Positions 10,984-22,620 of a stretch of DNA of 64,000 bases are shown in pieces (the first letter of the stretch is position 1; each line of letters begins with the position of its first letter). Below the pieces are notes generated by a model. That model worked only from the letters and a program-made list of their open reading frames with translations. It made no database searches and was not told where the DNA came from. The stretch comes from Gymnorhina tibicen. Lineage: Eukaryota; Chordata; Aves; Passeriformes; Artamidae. The DNA lies in the NCBI GenBank assembly GCA_013399875.1, contig VXAZ01008120.1, positions 1,071,268-1,135,267 of the forward strand, given 5' to 3'. The position numbers and the translations under genes were made by a program.

Positions 10984-13900
10984 TTTACTTTGAGTATCAT
11001 TCCTCATGCTATGTCTAACCCAAGTAATTTTAACTGTGCTCATCATCTGGCTCTCATCTGCGTGTGCTGGCTCCTCCATTTCTTTCTGCACTAGAGCAGC
11101 TGCTGGGCTTAGAGACGGTCAGTGACTTTGATTTTTGTATTGTGTCAATGTACAATATTTCCTGCTTATCCAAGATAAATTTAATCTGCCACCATGCTGC
11201 CCAGAGCTCCAATGACTTTAAGTTCATATGGGGAATTTCACAATCCTCTGCAGACTGTTATTAGCTGAAATAACTTAACCTTTATCAGTTCTCAATAACT
11301 TGCTGCCTACTTCTTTTACGGGCTTAGTTACACGTTAAAAAACTTTGGTCCCAATATTGACCTCTAGGACACTTCTGTATTGACCATCTTTCAAGCTCAG
11401 AAATATTCATTTTGCAGGTTCTTAAACTTTAACGTACCACCAAGTTTCCAATATTATATAGCCTTCTGATACTAGTGGTATTTTTATTTTAAATCTATAC
11501 CATAATTTCTTTTAGGAATGATCATACTAATTGTCTGAAAAGTCCTGAGCCAGTGCTACTTGTATGTAGTTTTTAAAACTGGTTAAAGAAAAAACAATAA
11601 AATGCATGGTATAGAACATAATACTGCCTTTATTAGCAGGATTGCAATTTTTTTTCCTACTGCTTAGCAGTTTGAATTGTAAGATCAGTGAGTATTTTAA
11701 GAAGGAAATAAAATAAAAGCCGTTCCAGTTCACTGATGTAGAAACTGGTACATGCTGTACCTAAAGCTGCAGAGTTAGTGGTAGAGCTGGAGGCTTCCAA
11801 ATTCTCATTATGTCTCCAGCGAGGTGTGCTGCTTCTCATGCTGGCACATCACCTCTCTCCCTGTTACAGAATCCCGGCTGTTGCAAAGTATAATTTCTCG
11901 TGAATGCCTCTGATCACTTTGTGGTAGTGAGTACCCAAAGGTGGTATCAAGAAATGAAGTGAGGCACTCAAAGAAAAGGTAACTGATGTGTTAACTTGGA
12001 AGGCACTCAGCTCCCGAGAGAAGTGGTTTGCTTTTGTTTTTTCGCATTAGGAAAGAAAAATAATCAAAATGAAGTAATTTTATTTAACCCTGGGTAATAG
12101 TTTGATTTGGTATAATTGGGAAAGAAAGTGAAATTAGCTGGACTATTAGAATGGATTCGTAAATGAATGAATGACCTTTGGAAGAAAAATTGCAATTCAC
12201 ATGAAATGAACATTTCCATTTTCTTTTATTTCAAAATATTTCTCATGATGCAATCTTTTGCAGAGAACAATCACATTCAAGAAAACCTTTGTGTCTCAAA
12301 AAAAAAGTGTGTGAGAAATGAGGGAAAGAAAAGAAAGTGTTCATAGGAATGAAGCATATTCAGCTATATAAAGAGCAACATACCTAAGATTTTTTAGACA
12401 TATCAGATAACTCCCCAGAGCCATTTAGTATCCCACACATATACTTGTATCACCCCAGCTAGAGGGGGAGTGATTGGTACTAACTATAGGCAATATTGCA
12501 TACATTTAGGAAGTACTGATTCAGGAGAAGGATATGATTTCTGTTCAGGGATCAATGTCTTTTCCTCAGTAATGTATGAGCATATACTTCATTTGCTTCT
12601 GAGGTGCAAACTATGTTCCAAACTCCTAATTAATTCTGTAGGATGTTTGTGGTTTGTTTCCTTTTTCTCGCCCCCTCCTGCCAGCTGACATTGCACGTTG
12701 AGAACCAGGATAGTTTTCCAGAGATGAGGGTGATGCTCATTGTTTTGGAAACTGGCCAGAATCCATGGTGGCTAAGAGACACAGGATCATTCTATTGGTT
12801 TTTAAAGCCTTATTTTAGAGACAGGAATCACAAGACTTCCTGTTTATCTTGCTTTTTGTATTTTCATGCAAAATGAGTCACTGCCAGCTTTACCAGCTAA
12901 AACGGAGTGCAAGATGCCCTCTGAACTTGTTGAAGAAAAAGATACTTGTTTTCTCCTAAAAACAGCATGGGGGATGTATGAGCCCAATGAAAAGATGGTA
13001 GCCTAAACTTGCTATCATATCTGCACTGTTGTGGTCTGGCAAATGTGGGTAATTATATCTGCAAAGATACAGCAATATGGGCATCAGGGTGTGCCAACAG
13101 GCAGCATATGAGTGCTTTGGAGTTAAAGGCTGTGTTATACCTTGGGCTGGCTTACATTTGTGACTACAGGACTGCAATATTTTTATACAAGTATGCTATT
13201 GTGTGCTATTGTAAGTGTACTCTCACTGGACTTTTGAGCAAACACACTGTTCTGGATGTCTCTATATTTAGACATCAACAGACAGATGTTCACTTGTGAG
13301 CTAGTAACTGAGTATGTGGTTAGTCTGACCCATTTTAGCCAAATAGTTCAGTGGGGAATTAATGACAAGGGTACCAGGCTTCTTCTTGCAAGAAGACTGT
13401 ACCTGGCTAGTTCATGCGTAAACATCTGTATTTACTCAGACAATTCTCACCTAAGCCCTCTCTTTAAAGATACTGCTTTGTATAACAATGAACGTACTTT
13501 TAAAATTAACATACTTTCTAATCTTGATTTCTAATTTTATCTGAATTCTCAGCATAGACAGATTCAGACAAAGGTACCAGGAGAAACTCAGGCCAGAAGC
13601 AGTGCTCTCAGAACTTATCTTCTGTAAGATTAATTGACAATAGTGGTGTCACCCCCTTAAATGTTTAAGTCTAATCTGTGTTGAATCTCCATATTGTCTG
13701 CTGAGTCTTTGAAAAAAGGATGTAATGAAAATTTGAAAAGGAATTATGTTTTTATCTGTTTCTGCAGTAACTAGAAGCTTTTCCTTCTCTTCTACCTCTT
13801 TTCTTTTGCAAAGACACACAAACCCCAATTTATTGTTCTTAGAGCAGAGTGTTTCGGTTTGGTGTGTTTGTGCTAAATGTTGAATTGAAAATCTTTACTG

Positions 13901-16900
13901 GTATTCCTAGGCTTGTGAACACTACTCCAGACACATTTCATTACTGTGGATCTGTACTTGGTGCTTGCTGGTGTTCCCTGCAGACACTTCCAATTAAAGA
14001 TCAGACATGCCGGACCCAGATTTCACAAACAAGGGGAGACTGCCTGGGCTCTGCAAGGCTCTTCATGAGAATAAACTTGCCTCCAAGAAGAAAGTGGCTA
14101 AGGTGGGCAGGGTGCTCAAATTAACTAATGAAATAATTAGGGCCTCATGGTGGTAGTAGGACACCACCTGTAAGTGGGTTAAGCACAGTGTGCGCCAGTG
14201 CAATTCAGCAGGGATGCAGTTCTGATGGTGCGGCACAAGAATCTGGGTGCACAGAACATCATGCCTTCTGAGATGCTAAAAGAGTAAAATTACTTGTGTG
14301 TGAGCTACCCCGATCACTGACTTTTTGTTGCTCCTGAATTCTTCAACTCTTGGCTTTTAAATTTAACAAAGAGCCTTTGTGATATATTTCTTTCCTGCTC
14401 AACATATCTGTGTGGCAAATCATGTACGATCAGTCTTTTACACCACAAACATCTAAGTGGTTTTATAAGTTATAGGATTCTGCACTGGAATTAGAAAACC
14501 TTATTAATGGTGTATTTGGGGAAACACATAGACCTAGGAAATACTGTCTCTTGACACCTAAGACTAGAAAGGAGTGATTAACAGAACTTTCTTTTTTAAT
14601 GATGACAGCTTTGCTTAGTCTTCTGTGCTACTCCCATTCTTCTCAAGCTATTTTTCAAACCTTTTCTCCAGACAAAGAGAACAAATTATACTTCAAAAAT
14701 AATTTATAGATTAATGGGAAAGGTCATTTATGTTCCAGGACTTTCCTGTTGTCACATTATCCATCACAACTTTCATTTCAAGGCTCTGATCTGCTTTTAT
14801 TTCATTGCTAGAGTAAAACATGCATCTTTCCAAGGTGAACTTTCACATGTCCATTATTCCTTCTGTGCAGTGTGAAGATCAGTTCCTGAATGGGCAGTGA
14901 AGAGCTGAAAAACTGTGGTGTGGGAATGACAGAAGGCAGGCAGTATCAGAGATCTTGCTGGTTATCCTCTGCTTTCAGGAGAGGAAGACTTTGCCAAGTC
15001 AGGTGAATTACTACACCAGAAATGCTGGCTGTTGTACTTACATCTCTCCTGTGAATTTGGGAGACAAGTGCATTTGCAGGCAAAGGGAAGGAGGGAAATC
15101 ACACAATGGCCAAAATATTACATATGCACAGTTTCTTTGGAGCTCTGTGAGAAAAACATGGCTGAAGGAGGCTATCTGAGAGGTCTAAAGCCCACTTGTT
15201 TTGCCATTCATTTAATTGTGTGCCTGTGTAAGAAAGTGAAGTTTAGCCCATTTCTAAAGCAATTAGATGTTAAGACTCTGGGCTGAGGCTGCCTGTTAGA
15301 GTAGATTTGCATAGTAATAATGTGATGGTAGCAGTGTCTGGTTTTGAGTGCAGGATCAGAAGTGTGGCTAATTTGACATCGCCTAGGAGACCTGTTCCAC
15401 TGAAGCAGAGAGGATATGCATTAGTGTGAAGCTGTGGGGTGAATCAGTGTTAGAGACATGCCTAAAACTCCTGCCTGTTCCTGGTCTGACTTTGAGCAGC
15501 TTCCCATATTTTCATTTTCCTATATTTTCATTTTTCCTCCTACCTCAAAGAAAGTGGTGAGGGGAGGAAGGCAGCTGAAGATTGCTAAAAGGTAGTTGCA
15601 TGAAACCCTGTTATCAGTCTGGGATTCCATTCCAGGCAAAGGCACATCTCAATTTTATTTCTAACCTTCCCAGCAGATACTTTCTCTTCTACCTGAAAAC
15701 CACCTGAGAGAGTTTCTTGCTTTCAATCTAAATAATGTGTGTATCCACCAAGAGAACAATAGTTGGAGAAAGACATTCCAGTGCTGCCCACATTATTAAG
15801 AAAAATGTCACCACAAACCACCTAATACATTCCTTGAATTACAAAAGCTAAATGTACACACCATCTATAATGAATGAACCATTTCCTGTGTAAATGCTAG
15901 GAAATCCAAGAGAGATTAGCCCGGGTAATGGAGTTAAAATCAAGCTAATTTGTTTGTGAGGTTATTGGCAAGTCAAAAATCTCCTTCACAGTTTTGTTAG
16001 GCAGAGGGGTGGAGAAAGTGTGTGTGTTAGGCTCAGAGGCAATCAATGTAAATTTGTTTTTACCAATGAAGCTGGTTCTGCTGAGCGAAATGAGTTATAT
16101 TCCCAGCTGTGTGCCTGAATCTGAGTCCAGTGCAGCCAGAGGTCTGCAACAAAATGGTTTGGATCTCTGGAAGTATAAGATGAGAAAGGGTAAGGAGGGC
16201 TGCAAACAGTTCTGGAGCTGAATGAGGATACACTAAATATAGAGGGAAAGGCAGGATTCACTGTGCTTCTTTACTGTGTCTGACGTGTGCCTGGCAACCT
16301 AGGAAATTATGATCAGAACTGTGAGAAAACAATCCTCATTTTGGAATTTTTTAACTTCAAGCAAAATGTTAATGCCTCTAGAGCTTCTTTTTTTCAGCTT
16401 TTTTTTTTTACCCCTTCTGTCCTTTCTTACATTTGCCTTCCCTTCAGACACTATTGCCCCTTCCTGTTTTCAGCCACTCTTTAAAACATCTATTTCTTCA
16501 TGCTCTTTGCGCCCACTGCATGCTTCCCATGACCAGTCAGTCCCACCTGTCCCCATCTCTTCACTCTGCTATCCTAGCTGTCTTGTTCCTGTCCCTTTCC
16601 TTCATGTCAGCTTAAATTGGAGGGCAAAATCATGGAATTCTCCATCCCACAGAACCTCCTTGTAGCTTTTCTGTTGACTTCAGTAATTGTGAGTGGAAAT
16701 AATTTGATGAGATGTGAGACACAGGACTGAGAGAACCTGTGGTTTTTTCATCCTTCATGCCTGCTAAAATGTCCCTTATATAACTTCACACATAGCTGAT
16801 AGGGTTTTCCACTTGAAATTCTGAATTTGCTTGAAAAGAAGTTCATTCTTCAAATGAAAATTCTGAAGAAACATACAACCTTTCATTTCAAGTGAAAATA

Positions 16901-17395
16901 TATTATTAGTTACAGTTTTCACTGTTAAAAAGCTGAAAAGTAAGTGTAATGGAGAAAGTAAGTGTAACTGGGAGAGGACTCATCTGAGCAGCAGAAGGTG
17001 TCTCCGGTAGATCTCCGTTTGAGATCTCTGTAGACTCATACCACAGGCAGTGGAGAGAGACCGTACTTTTAAGATCATTATTGATCTTAAAGTAGATATT
17101 TAAAATAGATCAGACAAGTCACTCCTTAAATGTACCTGTTTCTTTCCATTGACTATAAAGGAAACCTGGAGCGACTAGCCCTGAGGTTGATGCGTACAGT
17201 GTGGATGTCTAAAGTTAGGCAAAATGAATCCCACTCTAACTGTCGTCTTAAACACTCATCATAACATGTAATTTCTTTTCCTTTTTTTTTTTAAATAAAA
17301 TTCCAAAACAGAACAACATTTTGAGGTAAAATGAAAAAATATTTCAGCTTGAAACTTCAAACAAAAAGATCATGTAGAAATTTTATAATTGTGTG
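10984..17395. other. Unique AT-rich DNA, no gene seen
   Basis: About 6.4 kb without a recognised repeat family or gene. There is a T-rich tract at about 16386-16411. Two small inverted repeats lie at 17009-17027 (arms 'agatctc'/'gagatct') and 17068-17091 (arms 'tttaagatca'/'tgatcttaaa', 4-nt loop). Open frames are short and show no domain. Confidence 0.45.
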
Positions 17396-17428
17396 AAATT
17401 TTCGTGTCAAATTTTCGTGTCAAATTTT
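17396..17428 (+). repeat. 13-bp tandem repeat, about 2.5 copies
   Basis: Two exact copies of 'aaattttcgtgtc' (17396-17408 and 17409-17421) are followed by a partial third, 'aaatttt'. The preceding bases 'gtgtg' suggest the unit derived from the flanking 'gtgtgaaatttt'. Confidence 0.9.
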
Positions 17429-18316
17429 ATAAAGTTCAGTCTTGACAAAACTACATTTTATGAAGAAAGCTTTTTAAATGAAGAATGTGAGCTGATTCTC
17501 CCTCTCACAAAGCAGAGCGTTCCACCCTGCTTGTTCCTGGGTGTTGACATTAACACAACTTCACTGGGTCCAATTTGTGTCAGAAGGGGTGGTAATTTCA
17601 TGACCAAGTCACAAGGACCTGGGCTGAGAACTGCCAATCAATTTTACATGGATTTGGTTCTGTTGTCAGGTGGCAATAACTTCTGGTCACTACTGAACTG
17701 GACTTAGCTTGCACCAGTGGCCTAGAAGAGAAAACAGAATTTATTACTAGTTCTTTAATCCATCCAGTTCAGCAAAATAGCCTTGTATCAAAATGTGTCA
17801 TTTATATCCTTTCACCTACCTGTCAGGAGGGTAACTATAACAAACCACATTCAACAGCAGTAGGATGTAGTAATATGGAGCAATTTAAGCATAATGGAGC
17901 TCAGAGCTTTCCAATACTGTGAGATGACAGGTTTTGGAAGGCAAGATATAAGGTGAAGAAAAAGTGTGTGTCTTATCCCCAGCCAGCAGTCACTGTCTGT
18001 AAACATCCTACCTATTCATGTTTGCTGGCTCAGGGGAGATTTTCACTGCACCTTGAAACCTGCATTAAAACTGTCTTAGACTTTGAAGAGGCCTAAGGTA
18101 ATTTTCTTCTGCCTGCTGTGACTTTCTTTTCCATGTCATAAAATTACATGACTGATAGAAGGGTAGTTTCTGAATTTCAACCTCCATCCTTCATCTTGGC
18201 CTGTAGTAAACCTGAAAAGTGTATTCTGGTGTGCGGAGCAACTGTTACTCTATACATTAGCCTACATGCTCCTTTTACATTTGTCCATTAACACCTTCCC
18301 CATTTGTCTTTCCCAG

Positions 18317-18354
18317 GTCAGACTGAATAAGCTGAAAGAAATCAATGTCTCTTT
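18317..18354 (+). CDS. Candidate internal exon A (38 nt), product unknown
   Basis: The segment sits between a strong acceptor ('catttgtctttcccag') and a consensus donor ('gtaagtgctg'). In the frame beginning at its first base it reads VRLNKLKEINVS plus two bases. Those two bases are exactly what candidate exon B (18706-18814) needs to start in its own open frame. I do not recognise the peptide. It could be part of a real gene, an exon of a non-coding transcript, or chance: GTAAGT occurs many times in 64 kb. Confidence 0.25.
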
Positions 18355-18705
18355 GTAAGTGCTGAATATTTTTTCCCCAGTAAAGTACTTCTCTAGAAAG
18401 TGGTTATGTTGAACAACAGGGAAGTCGAGATTTGTTGTCACTCAGGTCAATAACAAATTCTCCATTGGCTCGGTCGTTCACTTTCTGTCTCTTCACATAG
18501 TACCAGCCCAGGTGGTTTTTCATTCTTCTCTTTCATTTGATTTTTCTCAATCATTTGTCTCTGACAAAATTTTGGCTTGCAGTCCTTTATGACCAAACGG
18601 TAATTCCAAACCATGTGTCATTCTAGAAAATTCTGTTTTGTTAGAGGAGTTCAATCTCTCCAGTGAGCAACTGAAATAAGCACCTTAAACTTTCTTCCTG
18701 CCCAG

Positions 18706-18814
18706 AGACAACAAAAATGCATCCAGCTCCTGTGGAACACCTAAATGCAGGAAACATGGCAAAAAGTACAATGCACTCACCAGGCTGTTTAGTCCTGGGG
18801 AAGACAATTCAATG
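18706..18814 (+). CDS. Candidate internal exon B (109 nt), product unknown
   Basis: The acceptor is 'aaactttcttcctgcccag' and the donor is 'gtaagttttg' directly after an ATG codon. If joined to candidate exon A, the first base completes a Leu codon. The following 36 codons are open and end in phase 0. The frame starts DNKNASSSCGTPKCRKHGKK and continues to GEDNSM, with codon choice (AGG, CTG, GGC, AAG, TAC) that looks like vertebrate coding sequence and a small Cys/His/Lys-rich patch. A second frame of the same segment is also open (it includes HPAPVEHLNAGN), which weakens the coding call. I do not recognise the protein. A good acceptor at 18914-18915 would instead lead straight to a stop (KS, stop). 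Confidence 0.3.
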
Positions 18815-19626
18815 GTAAGTTTTGTAAAAGGTGCTTATGGCTGCCTAACAAGCATATTTTAATTTCAGAGACTTCTGTGTCACTTCATACTCTCTATACT
18901 TTTCTGTTCCTCCAGAAAAGCTGACACCAACAAATCAGGATTTTCTTTGATGGCTATTATTTTGTCTGCATAATTAAAAGAAAATCTGGATATTTCTTCA
19001 TGCCTCTTGGATGCCCTATTGCAGTTGACTCAGTCAGGTTGTTCAATACCCTAAGTTCAGAAATATTTTCAAAACTGAAAGCACATGAGGAGTAAAACAT
19101 TGTATTCATTTTCTCTTGTTTTGGACATTTGAGATGCAGCTCAAAATGGCCAGACTTGTGCAGTGTGAAAGGCTTCAGAGCCAGTGGCCAGAATTTTTCT
19201 TAGAAGAGGCAGCTCATTATCGCACTCACTGACACTCAGAAGCGTAGCAATGTACTTAACAATGTATAGAAGTGTGAACAGCTTTTAAACCCTTTGGAAA
19301 ACAGGTTCACTACCCCATGCCATAAGTGGAAGAGGGCTCACAAAGAACCAAAGTGTATTTTGAGTCCATCTCACAGAAGCACAGTACCCAGATCAGAGCA
19401 GCTATCTCTTAATCTGTATGAGAAATAACTTGTTCATAGGTCCTAAGTGACTGGCGATGGCTCCAGGAACTGATTTTAGGAAGCTCTGCATAATATCAGT
19501 ATTTTCAACAGCACCTCATCCATTATATGCAAAAATATCAGGCACCGACTCTCCAAAAGTAGCAGGAGTTGCTAGCACTTATGGCCTTTCCATAAAAACG
19601 TCAAATTTCAGTTCCTCTTTCCACAG
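18815..19626. other. Candidate intron or unique DNA
   Basis: Lies between candidate exons B and C. It contains an alternative acceptor at 18914-18915 ('cttttctgttcctccag'). No repeat was recognised. Confidence 0.3.
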
Positions 19627-19711
19627 GTGCTGATGTTCACAGGCATATTAAAAAGTCTCTCCCTTGCTTGCTTCCTGTTGTCAAAATTATTCAACTCTGG
19701 AGCTCTTCTAG
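19627..19711 (+). CDS. Candidate internal exon C (85 nt), product unknown
   Basis: The acceptor is 'cagttcctctttccacag' and the donor is 'gtaggttgatc'. The frame that continues exon B in phase 0 is open: VLMFTGILKSLSLACFLLSK and then LFNSGALL plus one base. It is hydrophobic enough to suggest part of a membrane segment, but AT-rich random sequence also gives such strings. The support is weaker than for exon B. Confidence 0.18.
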
Positions 19712-20821
19712 GTAGGTTGATCTTCAGAGATGAAGATAATACTGCAGAAATACCACTGATGTTGCTCACAGTCACATTGGATTTTTCCCTTTTTTTTTCC
19801 TGTGAAAGGTTAATTGTCCTACTTAGTTCCTCCTTTTATTTATTTCCTTAGTTTATTTATTTACTTCTGGCCCTGAGCTGTTATTGAAATTAGATTCATT
19901 GTAACAACATAATGTGTATACTGTTTGCTGACTGTGTCAGATCAAGCTTTATAATATTTTATATGCGCTGACAGGGCACACACACTGCCAGTATAATTAT
20001 GTACCACTCTTTAGCCCAGCTCCTACTACGTATTACAAATCTCAGAAATGTGGTGATTACTTTGTCTTAGCTGCAAAATTACTTTCATTGAATTGCACTT
20101 AAGGTATCCTGTTATTTGCAGTTGTTTTTTTAGAGTTTTTCCATGTTCTTTCCCCTTCCTTTTCTCCTACATTTGTGGAAACATAATAATGCCATTTGAT
20201 CCCCACAATGCTCTGCAGCTGAATTTTCAGCCAAGGTTCACAATCTGTTTAACACCATGCAATCTGTGAAAATGAAGAATTATACTTGCCCAACTATATT
20301 TTATGATTTTTTCCAATGTCTCGGTTAATACATCATTCATGAACTTATGTACACTTGTTTCTATTGTGTCTGTAATTTGCAGCTTTTCACTATTTAACGT
20401 GAATTTGTAGCCCTTACATAGATTGGTGGTACATTTCTTATAAAGATTTTTTGAATCACCTATTACATGATTGACTATATAACATATTGCTGTAGTATTG
20501 TTTGTACTTCATTATTGGCTGTTCCTTTGGATTTAAATAAAAAAATAAAAAATTGCCAGCTCCAAGATGATTAATCTTCCAATAAGAATTACTGACTCAA
20601 GTCTTTTTCATTTTGTTTCCCGTGTTCATTACAAAAATGTAAAGAGCATGTGGGATTCAAATACTACTACTTTGTATGGTCATGACCAGTGCAAGCAAAT
20701 GTGTTAAAATGGGAAAAAGAATACAAAATGAAACAACCTTTAATGACCCTTAGGCAGCAGTTCGTGGGAATGTTTTCAGAACTCTTCCCACACCCAAGAT
20801 TGATCATGGAGCAGATAGTTG
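19712..20821. other. Unique AT-rich DNA, no gene seen
   Basis: No repeat family was recognised. An A-rich stretch containing 'aataaaaaaataaaaa' (about 20535-20552) would include a polyadenylation hexamer if a transcript ended here, but there is no other support for one. Confidence 0.4.
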
Positions 20822-20871
20822 CTTACAGTATGAGAGGAATGCATTACTTACAGTATGAGAGAAATGCATTA
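20822..20871 (+). repeat. 25-bp tandem repeat, 2 copies
   Basis: The 25-bp unit starting 'cttacagtatgagag' occurs at 20822-20846 and 20847-20871. The copies differ by one G/A change ('gaggaatgc' versus 'gagaaatgc') and one near the end. It is a recent local duplication. Confidence 0.9.
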
Positions 20872-22560
20872 TTGAAAGTAGACACATAAAGATCCGTTTG
20901 TCTGCATGGGTCTGGTGAAATTCCCTCGTACGTAGAAGGTAAGCCCAGAGCTGTTTCTTGTGCACTGAACTTCAAGTGATGGGAAAGTCTGTACATGCAG
21001 CTTGCAGATGAATATGAATTTCATCTAAAAAAGAGGCATTGATGCAAACCTTCACTTGAAAAGAAATCCTTTCAGCATGGTAAATCCTATCTTGAGAACT
21101 TTCTAGCATAGTGTTTTGGGTATGGAATCTTGTTTGAACAATTATTCTAGCTTATTGCTCTGTCCACTACATGGCTGTTTTTAATTGTATCTTTAAAAAG
21201 ATTGATTCCCATAATAAAACTGAGTTGGAATACTGAGATAGCACTCAGTAATTTTTCCAAGCCTGTACTTTGTTTCTAAATTTGACCCAAAAGAGTTATA
21301 GCTTAATTATGATACAAATAATCCATCTTTCAACAGGCAAACTGCTTTTTTTATTTTCTCATTTGACAAATGAAATAAAATAGAAGAAAAACAGATCCTA
21401 CTGTTAAAATAGAAATGGTGACATTTCAAAGCACAGGAGAAAGAGTTAGAAGGACTCTTGAGAGGACATATCACCCATGCTCTTGCTTCGGTGACATCAG
21501 CTGTAATTATCTGATGCAAGTTTGTCCTTCTTGTCCTTAACAGTGTCTCATGATGGATATTCCATACCCACTTTGGTGATTCATGAGCTCTACCACTAGA
21601 AGGGCATTTTAATGCTTTACCTGTATCTCGCTTGTTGCATTTTAAATCCCTTTACTTCCTGTCTTACTCTCATGAATGAGGGAGAGAGATAATACCCTCA
21701 GTCTTTGGAGCATCCTTCTGAATATTTACAGGCTGTTTCCAAATTTCCTCTCATTATTCCCTTACCTAGACAATCTTTCTGCTCAATCTTTCCTTCTATG
21801 TTATTATTTCTAGGCCTCTGACAATTCCTGTTGCTTTCTCTGTCTTTCCAATATGTCTAAAAAGCTCTTAAGGGGTGTCCTAGACGAATTTTTGTCTCGA
21901 GAACTTCTTTAATATCAATTTTAAAATTCATAAATGTGTGTTTCTTAATGACTGCAGTATAAGGCAGCTGCTACTAATAATATAACAAAGATCATAATTT
22001 TTCAGACTACTGTAGTAATAAATAAATAATGCCTATGTTTGTGGCACTATTGAATTCATGGGCCTTCAAAGAGTTTCCTGTATTATAAATTTATTGCTTG
22101 AAATAAAATCCAAATAGCAGGAAGAGATTTTTTCACTGAGTTATTGCACGGGATTTTGATTATGTTATAATTTATGTGAGATTTAGAGTTGCATGACACT
22201 AGTAATGTCATGACAGTTTTTCAGTGGTTTCAAAAGAACCTGGACCTCTGTTAATTTAAGGAACATCTCACCTGCTGTCTCACAGCAGTAAAAGATGCTT
22301 GTGCCGGTATAAATAACCAGGAGAACCTACGTGTACTTTAGCAATTTTCTGGTGCTAGATTAGCAGCAGAAATTTGTCCTTTTTACAAAGGGAAAAGAAT
22401 CAAGAAAACTATTAATGCTGGAAATCATAAAAGTTCTTTCCAGTCACTTCTTCATTTGAAATCTTCGTCTCAGTTCTCTGCTGGTGCATTTTGTGGTTTT
22501 TTCCTTCTTGTCACCTTGACAGTGGCTTTTGACCAGTCCAAGGTCATAGCCTGGAATTGA
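20872..22560. other. Unique AT-rich DNA, no gene seen
   Basis: No repeat family, RNA gene or supported exon was recognised. Confidence 0.45.
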
Positions 22561-22620
22561 ATATACAGATTATAATGACAATAGGGGTTTTAGGCCCTCT
22601 TGTCATTATAATCTGTATAT
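22561..22620 (+). repeat. Perfect inverted repeat / 60-nt hairpin
   Basis: Arm 1 is 22561-22581 and arm 2 is 22600-22620. The arms are exact reverse complements over 21 bp, with an 18-nt interior. After one T/C mismatch the interior pairs 4 more bp (AGGG with CCCT), leaving an 8-nt loop (22587-22594). The arms begin 'atatacagat' and end 'atctgtatat'. A perfect 21-bp match this close is not expected by chance. It could be a minute non-autonomous DNA transposon relic, a replication template-switch product, or a pre-miRNA-like hairpin. The flanks show no obvious target-site duplication. Confidence 0.95.

Noticed and set aside
16309..16665. 118-codon Phe/Ser/Pro-rich frame as a secreted or membrane protein
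   Set aside because: The hydrophobic and serine runs come from a T/C-rich low-complexity tract. Three frames on the same strand are open there.
20535..20552. Polyadenylation site ending the candidate transcript at 18-19 kb
   Set aside because: AATAAA words are frequent in AT-rich DNA and no stop-containing terminal exon links to it convincingly.
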